Shown: positions 10,940 through 22,905 of the stretch, piece after piece | Position numbering within the stretch: the first letter of the stretch is position 1 | How the letters are laid out: the number at the start of each line of letters is the position of its first letter | Source: Chlorokybus atmophyticus | Taxonomy: Eukaryota > Streptophyta > Chlorokybophyceae > Chlorokybales > Chlorokybaceae | Assembly: GCA_009103225.1 (NCBI GenBank) | Contig: RHPI01000984.1 | Location: forward strand, 5,572 to 69,571 | Length of the DNA: 64,000 nucleotides | Reading direction: 5' to 3' | Notes under the pieces: model-generated | The model's input: only the letters and a program-made list of their open reading frames with translations | What the model was told of the DNA's origin: nothing | Databases searched by the model: none | Made by a program: the position numbers and the translations under genes

Positions 10940-12788
10940 ATGTGTGAGAAAAGCGCAGGCTTCGCTATCTATATACACTTCTCACCCACCACGTATTGCC
11001 TACAGCCCTACCCAGCTAGACAGCATGCATAGACCTGTAGAATTGTTTGTATGAGTGTAAGTTGGTGTGAAATCACCGCGAAGGATAGCGGAGGGGTGCA
11101 GGCTGGGCTCCTTTAGCGACTGGCAAGCCCTTATGCTAGTTATACAAGCTAGCAATGCTAGGGGCCATGGTTAGGGCATGCAACGCTATATGCACAGCAA
11201 CGGCAGTACTCTGCTCCTGCTGTTGCTGAGCAGCAGGAGCAGCAAGGGGCGGCGGTGTGTCTAGTAAGGGGGAAGCATGCATGCTGTGGTTGCCGTGACC
11301 GACGCTCTTTTGGGGTTGTGGCAGAGACGCCTGGCCTCTTGCTATGCTACTACAGTGCATATCATTGCACCTCACATAGCTTACCGCTTAGCACTAGCCT
11401 GGCCCCCCAGCCCCTTGTGTTTAATGTGCCTGTTTGCGTGTGAACACTGCTGGTCTGTGATGGTACACTTGTGCGCTTGTGGCTGTTGGTGTGCAAGCAA
11501 GCATTCTTCTTCATCTATGCATGCACTACGTAGTGTATGCATGCGGATTGTCTACAATCCGCAAATACCCGCACAAGACTCTGCCTAAGGCGCCGGTGAG
11601 CCACTGACCTGCATCAAAGGCGGCCGCTGATCTTGCATATGCGAGACCAAGACTTCCCGCCCGCCGCCTCTACCCCTGCGTACTCCACCGCCAATCAGCA
11701 TCTGCGTTTGTAGCGCTTCTCCGTTAACACCCACAGCCTCACGACACACAATGCATCGAAACAATCTACAGCAAAGCAATTGCAGCAATGTGCGACATAA
11801 CCTTAATGCATTGCGATGCTAAATAGCACTCCGTGTGCGTGCTTGTGTGGTGCGTTGTGGCGTGTGCTGTGCTATGTTGAGCTGCTGTCATCGCGTTGTG
11901 TGATGTGACTGATTGTTTTGCATTGTGTGGTTTTGTAAGAGTGCGGGAGCATTGTTACAACAACATTGTGTCTGCGTCTGTACATCGTTGCATGCCATAG
12001 TAGTGCTCAGGTGTTGCATGCGGAGCCTTGCACATGCGCAGGCACACGCGCCCAGACACACTTACATACAATCATGCGTACATCCCGCTCCCTTCTGTGC
12101 AGGTACTGGGGCTTGTGCATGTGTTACTGGGGTGGGCAGTAGAGTAATTCATATGATACATACATAAGGGAGAGTTTCAGCCCGTTGCTGGCATGCCACT
12201 GCACGCAATGGTAAGCCGCGCAACATACGAATACATGCTGCAACTTGCTTATGCGACATGCATGCGTAAAAGACTTTTTCGAATTCGAAAAATGATGCAC
12301 CAAGTACCAGGCATGCATGTGCGCTTACACACACTGGCAATCATGGATTACGATTATAATGTGAACATTACTATGGCATCCTAGTCCTCCACATGGTCTT
12401 GTGGCAGGGGTTTTGTCGTTTGAGACTGTTTATCATAAACATAATGTCCACTTATTCGCATCCCTTAATAGCCAATTCATCCTCCAAGGTTTGGCTGTGA
12501 TATATTGGCACATAGCGGCTGAGTAGATTTACTTTGGGAATGCGCATGAGTATCAACAAACATATAAAGATTTATTCTTATAGGGACATGAAGCGCATCC
12601 CCCCCATTCACTGCTATTGTTGGCCANNNNCCGCGCCCCCCGCCCCTCTGCATAAGCAGCCATTCTCTACCATTTAGCAATTTCTTATGCAATGCCGCTG
12701 CATACAAAACACTACTCGTCCTCATCATACATGTAACCATCACCAATGTCCCAAGGCTGCGGATAGAGTGTTTGGGAAACCTCGAGGA
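10940..12788. other. No supported gene; contains an assembly gap
   Basis: Short frames on both strands show no family pattern. A TGTAA motif near 11056, the usual chlorophyte poly(A) signal, could serve the TNL. Four Ns lie at 12627-12630 next to a C-rich run. Confidence 0.5.
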
Positions 12789-13452
12789 TGTAACAGCCAA
12801 GGCCAGATTTCGTGATTTTCATGGCCATTTTAGGCCTTATTTGTGAGGTATCATGTTTTTCATGCCTTGTGGCGGATATCGGCGAGTTGCGAGTCTACCG
12901 CAGATATCGACCGGCCCAGGGCTAGTCTGGAAGACGCCAGAAAACGAAGGGCCAGTCGAGAAGAGCTCGACCAGATTTCTGGAAGGGCCTGGCGCCAAGT
13001 AGTATAACTTGACCATATGAGCAGCAAATAGGAGATCTTTGGTGCGTCGGAAAGGTCTAGTAGTGTACTACAAGATTCTGCAAGATTATCTTAGCTTCTA
13101 GTTCCGTCTAGCGCTAGAGTCGTCTAGACAGTAGCATGTGCAGACTGGTAGGTAAAAGTGACATTCTACAATTTGCAATACAACCTTTAGCTCCCTAGTT
13201 TCTGGTGTGCAAGCTTGGTGGTGGTTAGTAGGGTTGCTAGCGTGTGTCCACTAGTGTGTGCTTGCTTGTGTGATGATCCAAGGTGCTACACAAATCGGTG
13301 TGTAGCCTGGAGCGCATGTGCGTGCGTACGCGAGTGACGGCGCGCGTGTGTGCTTGGCAGAGGGGGCAAGGTTCCGGTGTGAATACCGTGCCTTGGTGAG
13401 AGGGTTGTTAATTGGACCAACTCACATGTGACAAGGCACGAGCACCGTCACA
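12789..13452 (+). mobile_element. 5' LTR of Ty3/gypsy copy A
   Basis: The LTR starts TGTAACAG and ends GTCACA, the canonical TG...CA. It aligns end to end with the 3' LTR at 27495-28162 (664 against 668 bp) with scattered substitutions. Where copy B has the TATA box GGTATAAAAG, this copy reads GGTAAAAG, so the TATA is lost. A primer-binding site follows two bases later. Confidence 0.85.
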
Positions 13453-13454
13453 AC

Positions 13455-13466
13455 TGGTAACGGAGC
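13455..13466 (+). other. Primer-binding site, initiator tRNA-Met type
   Basis: TGGTAACGGAGC directly follows the 5' LTR. It matches the common plant LTR-retrotransposon site TGGTATCAGAGC at 10 of 12 positions. Confidence 0.7.
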
Positions 13467-13548
13467 TACGGTTGCGGAGGCGAGTGCGGTAGCGGTTTAA
13501 GGGACGAGGCTGCGAATACACTCTACTTGTGAAGGAAAGGAGGTAAAG

Positions 13549-14450
13549 ATGGAGGATGTCCGTGTTGAGGAGCTTCAAAATGCAGTCTTGGCACTGCGAG
13601 AAGAGCTTCATCACATGCAAGCGGCGGCACAAGCACAACGCGAGGCGTACAAGCGTGCCATGGCGCATGCACAAGTTCCCACGGCGTCAAGCTCGCGCGT
13701 GCATGTGAAGGTGCCAAAGCCAGAGCCATTCAAGGGTCAACGTGATGGAGATGTTGTGGACGAGTGGCTCTTCCAAGTGTCATCATTGTTAAAGCTCACG
13801 AAGGTACCCGCACACTTACATGTGGAGGTTGCCGCGACATTGCTTAAAGGTGCAGCACTTGTGTAGTGGAGGCATCGATGTACGCGTGTCGCAAATGGGT
13901 TGGCGCTACCATTGACCACCATGGAAGAGTTGGCAATGGATCTCCAACCTCGATGTCAGGCTTCAATTTGTTCCCGTTGAGAGCGTGAAGGCCGCACGCG
14001 ACAAACTTGCGGCACTTGTGCAAATGGGGTCGGTGATGGCGATGGCGACACGGCTGCGTTTCAACGATTGGTGATGTCCATACCCAATATGACCGAGGAG
14101 GAGCAGCTGGACAGGTATACACGTGGTTTAAAACCTTTGGGGCGTAAAGAAAGTGGAGCTACGGGACCCGCAGACACTCGCGGAGGCTATACGCATCGCG
14201 GAGCGTCTCGACGCGTTGTACTTGAAGTCCACCACAAGAAACACTGAGTGGAGGCAAAGGCATTGGATCAGCCCCGGGGAGGCTTTCAACATGCATGGAG
14301 ACGAGGAGAACCAAGTTTAGCGCTTGCCAATGGAGGTGGAGCTGACTCTGGGCCTGCACCAATGGAGGTGGGTGCCATACACACGCGTGGAAGTGAGGCG
14401 AAGCACGGCGGCGACGTGGTGAAAGAGGTAAAGGTGTGCGCAAGTGTTAT
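13549..14450 (+). pseudogene. Ty3/gypsy gag, copy A
   Basis: The frame opens at 13549 with MEDVRVEELQNAVLALREEL, a coiled-coil-like start, then KVPKPEPFKGQRDGDVVDEW and LLKGAALV, the retrotransposon gag pattern (PxFxG...W followed by a helical region). It stops at 13864. Recognisable gag continues in other frames up to about 14450, so several indels have accumulated. No intact CCHC knuckle is visible. No copy B gag is available for comparison. Confidence 0.7.
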
Positions 14451-14669
14451 GCGTATGGGTCGACTGAGCATTTGGCGTACGGATGTCCCAAACAAAGCAC
14501 GCAAAGGCCAACATCGGATGGCAACCCTCGTCGTGATCGTCACGTCAACACCATGGAGCAAAATGGCGTGGAGACTTCCCCCAGTAGGTGAGGAGGCTAC
14601 TGCTGGGGATAGGAAGGAGCCTCATGCACGGACGGATGCTGTGACATGTCTATTAAGGAAGCAAGAGGA

Positions 14670-14873
14670 GATGGCTATGAACGCGCCAACGGTGGTGAGT
14701 TATGCAAAAGAGGAGCCAACAAAGTACTTCGGGCTTCAAGCACACATTTGCGATGACCAAGGACGATGGAGAGAGTGTAAGCTCATGATTGATAACGGTG
14801 CCAACAGCAACTTTGTAATTATTGATATTGCGCGGCGTTACGGTTGGCTTTTGTCATTAGAGGAGGTGAAGTG
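14670..14873 (+). pseudogene. Ty3/gypsy aspartic protease, copy A
   Basis: Within this frame LMIDNGANSNFV fits the retropepsin active-site loop, normally DSGA or DTGA; here the second position is Asn. It lies between gag and RT as expected. The substitution and the surrounding frame breaks suggest it is not functional. Confidence 0.55.
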
Positions 14874-15065
14874 AAGCTCGCTGATGGAGAGCCACCCTCT
14901 GGAGGTAATGGCGATGCGTTCATGACCAAAGAGTTGTGCAATCGCATTAGGAAGATGAAAGAGAACATGCGATTTTGCTGCATCACCCTACGGAACGGGT
15001 TTGACGGGATTTTTGGACTACTGTGGCTATGGCAACATAATCCATCCATCAATTGAAGGAAGCGC

Positions 15066-16560
15066 GTGCTCACCATCAAACGAAATGGTGGAGAGTTCAT
15101 TCAAGCTGCATCGGACGTCATCGAGGCGCGGCACGCACAATCAGGTTGTACGACAATTGATCAGATCTCTTATATGCAGTTGGGGAAGTTAATGTCTCCA
15201 CGGAAGGCAAAGGTTGCATGGTTATGCGTGGTGCGCGAAAACACTGCAAAGTCAGCACCAGAGCTGATTGACGATGTTAAGACGGCTACGATGGACCCCG
15301 AGGTGTGTAAACTTGTTGAAGAATACCAATATACCATGGTGGACGGACTTCCATCTGGTTTACCACCTCCACGGAGCGTAGACCACTGTATGGAGCTAAT
15401 TGAGGGCGTGCACAAGCCACTGCATCAACCCGTATACAAGTTGTCACCTTTGGAGCTAGAGGAGGCCGAGAGGCAGGTGGCGGACTTGCTAAAAAGAGGC
15501 TACATCAGGCCTAGTACGTCCCCTTATGGTGCACCTATCTTGTTTGTACGAAAGAAGAACGGGAGCTTGCGCATGTGCGTCGACTACCGAGCTCTCAACA
15601 ACATCACAAAGAGGAATTGCTTTCTACTCCCACGTATCGACGAGTTGCTTGAGCAATTGCAAGGTGCGCAGAACTCCACAACACTTGATTTTGCTGATTG
15701 TTATCACCAAATCCGCATCACGCCCGGGGATGTGGAGAAAACTGCTTTTACCACACATTATGGGCACTACGAGTGGTTGGTTATGTCCTTCGGACTTACG
15801 AACGCGCCGGCAACATTTCAAACGCTAATGACTAGCGTTTTCGCTGACTTGATTGGTAAGGGAGTCCTCGTGTACCTCGACGACATTTTGGTGTACGCGA
15901 AGACAAAGGAGGAGCACGTGGCACTTCTACAGCGCGTGTTGCAGCGTTTGCGCGAACACAAGTTGTACGCCCAGCTATAAAAGTGCAAATTCCCCGACCA
16001 ATGTAAAGGAGGTGATGTCCTTTTTAGGCCTTGTAGGGTATTATCGCAAGTTTATCATGGGGTTTTCGCGCATAGCTGCTCCCTTGATTGCCCTACTCAA
16101 GAAGGGAAAGCCTTGGAGCTGGTCAACAACAGAGGAACATGCATTTGCTGCGTTGAAGAAGGCGCTGACGGAGGCACGAGTCCTGGCTCACCCCGACATG
16201 GAAAAGACATGTATTTTGGCTTGCGACGCGTCCGACGCAGCCGTAGGAGCTGTTTTGCAGCAAGACCATGGCAACGGCCTTTCCCCTGTAGCATTTTTCA
16301 GCAAGAAGATGAGTGGTGCGGAGCTGAATTACCCCGTGCTCGAGAAGGAACTTTTGGCGCAAGTAATGGCGCTACGACAATGGCGTTGTTTTTTGGAAAG
16401 CAAAAAGTTCATGCTTGAGACGGATCACTCTCCACTGAGGTACTCACAAACACAACCTCATCTGAGTCGCAGACAAGCACGATGGCTGTAGTTCTTTCAA
16501 CTTTTTGACTTCGATATCAAGTACAAGCCCGGTACGTTCAATGGTGTTGCTGACGCGCTG
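15066..16560 (+). pseudogene. Ty3/gypsy reverse transcriptase and RNase H, copy A
   Basis: The 304-codon frame at 15066-15980 carries the RT core: [47 protein letters not shown] and the catalytic YLDD box. It ends at a TAA where copy B has CAA (Gln). At about 15991, 95 bp present in copy B (25319-25413) are missing, which shifts the frame. RNase H follows (ACDASDAAVGAVLQQ, ELNYPVLEKELLA, ETDHSPLRY, ADALSR), broken by a TAG where copy B has GAG. Together these would reverse-transcribe the element RNA; this copy cannot do so itself. Confidence 0.85.
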
Positions 16561-16593
16561 AGCCGGCTTAATGCAATTGAGGCACTCGCTCAA

Positions 16594-17877
16594 GTGCAGC
16601 CCGAGTGGACCAACCAGATTCGGCAAGTGCTTCGTGAAGACACGAAGGGTATGAAAGTGTTGCAAGAGCTGGAAAGTGCAGCCACGGACACAAGTGGGCA
16701 TTGGTCAATGCGCGACGGGCTGCTATGGCACCACGGGCGCTTGTACATCCCCAACGTTGCGCATATTCGTGTGAAGTTGCTGAAGGAAGCTCATGATGTG
16801 CCCATTGCTGGTCACCAAGGGTTGGAGAGGACTTTGGCAAGCTTGAAGCAGCGTTTTTACTGGCTAGAGATGCATTGCAATGTGCGCAATTACGTGGCGT
16901 TGTACGACGCATGCCAAAGGGTGAAGGCAAGCAATTAAAAGCCAGGTGGGTTGCTGCAACCTCCTTCTGTGCCATTGTCCAAGTGGGAGCAAGTTACCAT
17001 GGACTTTATCACCGGGCTACCAACGACAAAAGAAGGGTACGACGCTATACTTGTATTCGTCGACAAAACCAGCAAAATGGTGCGCTTGGCACCGTGTGGT
17101 GAGTCTTGCACGGCACCGGAGGCAGCGCGCTTGTTCGTGAAGCATGTGTTTCATTCTCATGGATTACCACGAAGCATTGTTAGTAATCACGACCCGCTTT
17201 ACAAGTAGGTTTTGGGAGGCGTTTCATAGTGCACTAGGTACCACATTAAAGTTTAGCACGGCAATCCACCCGCAAACTGATGGGCAAACGGAGCGGGCCA
17301 ACCGTATAATCGAGGACATGCTGCGTTGCTATGTTAACGCGCGACAAGACAATTGGGCGGAGCTGCTTGAGTTGGTGGAGTTTGCGATCAACAACCACCA
17401 CAATGCAAGCACAGGTGTCACTCCTTCCTTATGAACTACGAGCAACATCCATTGACACCGTTGACGGCATGAACACCGCGACGACATGACGTGCGTGTGG
17501 AGGCAGCTAATGACTTCCTCACAAAGTGCGCGGACATTGATAAGGCAGCTAGGGAGGCGCTATTGGTGGCATAAAACAGGCAGAAGCAATACGCGGACGC
17601 GCATCGCCGACACCTCACATTGGAGGAAGGCGACATTGTGTTACTCTCCGCGAAGCATGTACAGGTGCGTACGGGAGTTTGCAAGCTAAATAAACGCTGG
17701 TTGGGACTATTTAAATTCAGCAGAGTTATCTCTGACGTGGCGTACAAGCTTGAGCTACCCGACACCATGCGTGTGCACCCTTTTTTCACGTCTCCCTTTT
17801 AAAGGCATATGGAGGGCAACCGCCAGAAAGGCCGCCCCCCGAAGTTGGCACGGATGGTGAACCAGAGTGGGAGGTAG
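16594..17877 (+). pseudogene. Ty3/gypsy integrase, copy A
   Basis: The H2C2 zinc-binding start (HQGLERTLASL to CQRVKASN) is followed by the DDE core: MDFITGLP, SNHDPLYK and PQTDGQTERANR. Stops and shifts occur at 16936 and 17206 and again after 17434. Homology to copy B ends abruptly near 17877, just before the chromodomain. The 3' LTR is therefore missing and GGACC-rich DNA follows. Confidence 0.8.
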
Positions 17878-17879
17878 CA

Positions 17880-18320
17880 CACGGAATTTTATCCGCGTAC
17901 CAGCCCTAGTCCGCACGCACGGACCATGGCCAAAACGCCAGGACGGCTTGGGGCCCGGACCAGGGTCACCCGCCTTGGTCCGAACGCGGGGACCAAGCCT
18001 GGTCAAGAAATGCGGGTTTGTCACGCTTGGTCGCGGGAGCAGGACCAGCCGTGGCTGCTTTGTCGTCACGTGCGCAGTAGGACCGCTGTTGGTCTCTCAT
18101 TCATTTTGCTGCATGGACCAAGGGTGGTTCTCTCCCAGCAAAGTTCTTTCAAGAACATCACCAATATTGGTCCCGAGTAGTCGGACCCGCCTTGGTTTGC
18201 ACCGTAGGAGCATGCATGGTCCAGACTCGTGGGACCAAGCGGTAGTTTGCTGTTGGGACCATGCATGGTCCACACCGAGCAACTGCAGCGTACCAGCCAA
18301 ATTTTGCCGCACTGGTCCAT
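17880..18320. repeat. GGACC/GGTCC-rich block
   Basis: I count 14 GGACC or GGTCC words in about 450 bp, where roughly one is expected by chance. Many are extended to GGACCA or TGGTCC. A perfect 16-bp palindrome lies at 18256-18271. It begins where copy A breaks off, so it may be part of the sequence that replaced the element's 3' end. No coding potential is recognised. Confidence 0.65.
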
Positions 18321-19052
18321 GCTTGCATCCAAGACCAGCACTGGTGCACGACACCCGCTGGCATCCTGCACTAATGCTGGTCTATGACCCATGCACCAGC
18401 ATCACACAATTTACAGTAACCAATTCTGTTATATGGATGGTACGTGTTTGGCAATCAGCCAGACCGTTAACGACAGGCTGCAGATTGATCAAACGGCTAT
18501 GCGACAGCAGCCTTCTGGTAACTATCTCCAGCGCTCATACCGTCTAGGACCAAATCAAGCGTATGCTGTGCACACCACGTGATCCAGTCGCTGCAGGCAC
18601 ATGTTCCCTCTGTTCGCACAACCTTGAGCAGATGTAGACCGCCTGTGAGATGGACAAGTGCACGTCATGTGCGCCAACATCTGTTGTTGTCGTGGACACT
18701 GCGCGCACACTATGTGAGCAACACATCAATTGAGGAACACAATGTACATTCTCAACAGTGGCAACAATGCAAGATTCCCTCTGGGATACCTATGATCTTG
18801 CAAGGTTTCCGTCCCGACTGGCTCCTAGTGCCCCATAAAGCGTAACCTCTTGGGCTCGGGCGTTTCACTTTCATCCGGCATGCCTGCATTTACAATGCAT
18901 GGTCAGTGCACATACACATGGCCAGACTGCTCATACTGGCAATATTAGCTTACATGGGAGCAGCCTACGAGCATATCCTAGAGACTGCAGTGTGACACTG
19001 TGCACTGGTCACAGCTGCCATTTCGTAAATGGCCAACGAGCGGCCTATGAGC
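18321..19052. other. No supported gene
   Basis: Only short frames without a family pattern are seen here, and no obvious repeat boundary. Confidence 0.5.
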
Positions 19053-20070
19053 TCAACTTGGTACCTGGCTTTTTCTTTTGTGTATCCATCCCAACCGCCC
19101 GTCCGACGTAGCGTCTGCCCCCATCCATCTCTTTGTGATGGCAAACTGCACAACCGCGTGCATGATACGGCGGGTTGTGAAGCTTCCCATCTGAACATGG
19201 TCACGGATGGGAAGAGGTGCCACCCGCGTCATCAGCTGCACTCCTTTCTTCCGCCATAGTTCCCACTGGTGGCCAACCTGCGCTTTGGTTGGTGGCTGCT
19301 CAGTGCCACAGCACACAGCCGCCAGGTGCTCCAGCTCCTCATCATCTTCTTGAATCCGGATGTCATCAGATCCTTGCATCTGCACCAGCAGCATTCAACC
19401 AGCGGCATCTAAGCAGCGGTTGAAGCAAGAGATCACCTCCACCGCATATAGCTTGCAGCTAACCCACCTGATCTTCTTCGTCTGGCTACGCATTCCGGCC
19501 CAGTTCATTAAATGTATTCGCCTAGCATTCCCCCATCCGGACGTGCCTGTTAAAGCTGCATTCATCGTCTTCGCAGACGCAGTTGCCGGTTTTGCTCATG
19601 AACATGAATGGCCACTCAACGGTCACGCTCTGGATATGCAATCCATTAGTTTGCAAGTATCACAGGCGGTTTCACTCGCGGACACTGCAACCAACTACAT
19701 GCGGCGCTCGACTCGCAGTTGGTGACGTGCCGTAACAAAAGCATAACGTCACAAACAAACATACCTTCAGCTCGGCATGCATGTAGTGCTCCGTTGACTT
19801 TCCATGCATCAGCCTCTTAGACCTGATCGGTATGAAGGGCCGCACGCTGTCGTCCTCCACGCAAAACACTGGTAACCAATTGTTAATTTGGACGCTGTAG
19901 GTGCGGCAGGGCTCATCGACCTCGGCAACCTCAAAAATAGTTGCAATGGCCACGGGCACACATGGGTCTTCACGACTTGAGGCTTGCATATCGATGTTAA
20001 AGACCTTGTCTTGGTCGTAATCGTCTACATGTCTGCACCTCATGCACAGGAAGGGTGTTAGACAACACAA
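19053..20070 (-). CDS. Hypothetical minus-strand exons
   Basis: Two minus-strand frames look more protein-like than their shadows. At 19672-20070 the reading is charged and mixed (KVFNIDMQASSREDPCVPV, IFEVAEVDEPCRTYSVQI), ending at a possible GT donor after HYMHAEL. At 19053-19394 it reads EDDEELEHLAAVCCGTEQPP. They may be exons of one gene read right to left. I recognise no domain, and a transposon origin is possible given the surroundings. Confidence 0.3.
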
Positions 20071-20460
20071 CAGCTGTAAAATTTAGCTTTTTAAACTGCC
20101 CGTGCAGCTGCGATGATTGCATTTATACGAGTGTGTGCACACAGTCCGCACCTGAATGTAAGCCATGTAGCCCGCAGCACGTCGTCTGGAAGGGGGCCGT
20201 CACTTAAGGGGCACCACAGAACGACTGTCGGCGCAGGGTTGAAATTAGCAGCGGTAAAAACTCTGCCCCACCCTGAAGACCGGCGGCGAGCAGCTGTGCC
20301 GTGCTTGGCAGTTCGCTCTGTTTTTCGAGCATGCGCACGGAGCTGGACCCGCTGCTCCCTGGTCCGTCCTTTTAAAACGCCCTTTTAAAAAGTCCACTAG
20401 CGTTGTATGAAATATACCCGGATGTGCTCTACCAAGCAAGAGTAATCAGCGAGTGTGTGA

Positions 20461-20722
20461 CCAAACGACTCATATGCACTGAACAGTGTCTACGACATAT
20501 GCAATCCTTTGCTGTTACCTAAGCTTCATAGGCACTTGACAGAGGCTAGAATTTATGCATTCCATTGCTAGGTGACCTAACGAATCATAGGCACTGATCA
20601 GTGTCTACGAGTTATGGCATCCATTGCTGTGCCCCAAAGACTCATAAGCACTGGGCAGTGTCTACGAGTTATGCAATCCATTGTGACCTGGAGACTCATA
20701 GGCACTGGACAGTGTTCCAGCT
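20461..20722. repeat. Degenerate tandem repeat, 54-60 bp unit
   Basis: Five copies of a unit with the core CATAGGCACTGGACAGTGTC begin near 20466, 20522, 20582, 20638 and 20692. Each contains a short inverted repeat (CACTG...CAGTG). No gene overlaps. Confidence 0.75.
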
Positions 20723-20726
20723 CGAC

Positions 20727-20985
20727 ACACAATAACATGACAACTTGGCAAACAACGTGATAATAACTGACCTGCAACAGTGGCACTATTAACCAGTGAA
20801 AACAGCTGGATATGCATGGAAGACTAGCTGATTTCAGCTGAACAGCAAGCCATCTATGGCAAGTGACGTGACAACTTTGCAAACTACGTGATGGCAACTG
20901 ACCTGCAAGATGGCAACACTGACCAGCAGTGAAAACAGCTTGACGGCTACCAAAGCTTGCTATATGCATAAAGACTAGCTAGGTT
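20727..20985. repeat. Diverged tandem duplication of about 120 bp
   Basis: The copies start with CATGACAACTTGGCAAAC and CGTGACAACTTTGCAAAC and both run through GACCTGCAA, CCAGTGAAAACAGCT and AAGACTAGCT. They directly follow the 54-60 bp array. Confidence 0.65.
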
Positions 20986-21369
20986 TAGTTGAATAGAAAC
21001 CGAGCTACACACAAGGCATTCAAAGCAAACCGTCGCATAAAACAATTGACCTCTAGACATGCGGAGCTCTATGCCTTCCCCAAACACTAAAGGCTCCAGC
21101 TCCGGCTTTAACTCCTCACAAAACCTCTGCAGCTTGGCAATGCTGGCCTGCGCTGCAGGATCCGTGCTCCGCTTGTCGAAATTCACCTCCTCCCAACCTG
21201 GACCAGGGATCTGCTCCCACTGCTTGAGCTTGTTGGTGAACTTGTCCATGTTTCGCACATGAGTGGGGTGCACAGAGGAAAAGTTGAGGAACCTTTTCTG
21301 GCCGTTGTTGCCAGAATTGAACACTTGGCTGGCTGAAGGCACTGCGGTCACCATTGTTACACTATGCAC
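20947..21369 (-). CDS. Hypothetical minus-strand exon
   Basis: The frame reads MVTAVPSASQVFNSGNNGQK near its start, then a charged, helix-rich part (MDKFTNKLKQWEQIPGPGWE, QRFCEELKPELEPLVFGEGI). It looks like a real coding exon, but I recognise no family. The tail after ELRMSRG is probably intron. It could belong to the same minus-strand gene as 19053-20070. Confidence 0.35.
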   Translation of the reverse strand: MHSVTMVTAVPSASQVFNSGNNGQKRFLNFSSVHPTHVRNMDKFTNKLKQWEQIPGPGWEEVNFDKRSTDPAAQASIAKLQRFCEELKPELEPLVFGEGIELRMSRGQLFYATVCFECLVCSSVSIQLNLASLYAYSKLW

Positions 21370-22170
21370 AAAGCACCTAACCTCCAGGCAACAAAAGGCT
21401 CACACATCAGTCTACAGCACGAGACTTAGTGCAGCTGCGATAACCAGTGCCGAAGTTATACTGCGCACAACGCACAACACATGCGCACAACGCACGCGCG
21501 AACGGACAAATCACTGCCGGAATCTGACAACAAACTTTTTCAAATGAATTAACTTCCAGTACCTGTGTGACCTATGGATCGTCGGAGCGGCCTATGCGGT
21601 CGCCTGTGAAGCCGCCGGCAGCCTAATGTTTGTGGTGTGCTTAAGGTAGTTTTGGCGGTGCTGGCGGAGGTATGGTAGCGGAATGCTGGCTTGTGTTGCA
21701 CAAGAGTGTTATTCAGAGCAAGTTGTTGCCAAGATCAGCAAGCTGAGAGACACCGTGGATAATGACATCCCTACCGTGTCGGCGGCATCGTCGACTTCAG
21801 AGGTGACTTCAAGTCACCAAGTTGGAGGCAGCCTTCACACCAGCGGACTTTCTATTGGCACTGTCCCTACTGGTAAACAAGCGTGAAGGCGGGCCATATA
21901 AAGTCCAACGGGCTTCCAGAAACCACACACACCAAGACTGCAAAGATCGCGCAGTACCTGCACATCAGATTGCGGGTTCATGCGCAGACGAACCAACCAG
22001 GGCAGGGAGACAGCAGATGAGCTGAAGGGATGGATGGGGGATACTCTCTCCGAAGCCATACGGGTGCGTGCGATGTTGTGAAAGTGCGTTTGTTCTTATA
22101 GATTTATAGACTTATAGACGTTGTATGCATGCTAGTAAAGTGATATCTGGGCAAAAGACTGTGCAACAAA

Positions 22171-22772
22171 GTGAACTTACGTGACGCATATGTTGGCGAG
22201 CAGGCCCTGAAACATCCAAAATCGAGTAGAGTTTCCATCGACAGCGTGCGGAGAGCCACCGAGGAGTATCTGCGAAAGCATCACACTGGAGCCATTGCAT
22301 CTGTAAGCACATGCAGCATGCAGCTGTTAGCGGAAAAAATGTCATCACAACGCCTTGGTTGCTAACCTTGTCGCTTGTTACCCGGAACAAGCAATTCTGG
22401 GATGACGCTGAGCGCGATGCCAACAACATTCCCCTCTACCCGAAGGAGCAAACCACACCAAAGCGGACAAAGCGTCAGCGACAGCAAGGTTCAGCGTCAG
22501 CAGCGTCAACAGCAAGGAAACCGAGTTCGACTTTGCTGCGACAGACACTAGGGAGCCAGAGGAGCTCGAGGAACAACTTGAGGGTGTGATGCAGGAGGGG
22601 TCGGAGGAGTCGGCGTAGAAGGCTGCGAAGGAGATGTTGGAATTGGCAGAGCAGTCTAAGGAGGAAGAGGTGGTGCCACCTGCAAAGAAACCGAGGCATG
22701 CCAGCTGGCGAGGCATGAAAATAAAAACGTCATTGGCAGATGGCTCTCCCACGACCCCCCAAACACACCTGT
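22171..22772 (+). CDS. Hypothetical charged exons upstream of the SET gene
   Basis: An open stretch near 22171-22310 (KHPKSSRVSIDSVRRATEEY) ends at a GT donor. Between about 22380 and 22772 an acidic frame (REPEELEEQLEGVMQEGSEE, then KAAKEMLELAEQSKEEEVVP and a basic PPAKKPRHASW) runs to another donor, with one TAG at about 22616-22618. This may be the N-terminal part of the SET-domain gene that follows, but the junction phases do not agree, so it is kept separate. Confidence 0.35.
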
Positions 22773-22905
22773 GAGTAACCATGCAACCATGCAAATACTC
22801 ATAGACTGCTCTGATTAGGCCATGCGCGTCGTCTTATGTTATAGGCAGAGACAGTCTTTGAGTCAATATATGTATAAAATATCCTTACCATTGTCTTACA
22901 CACAG

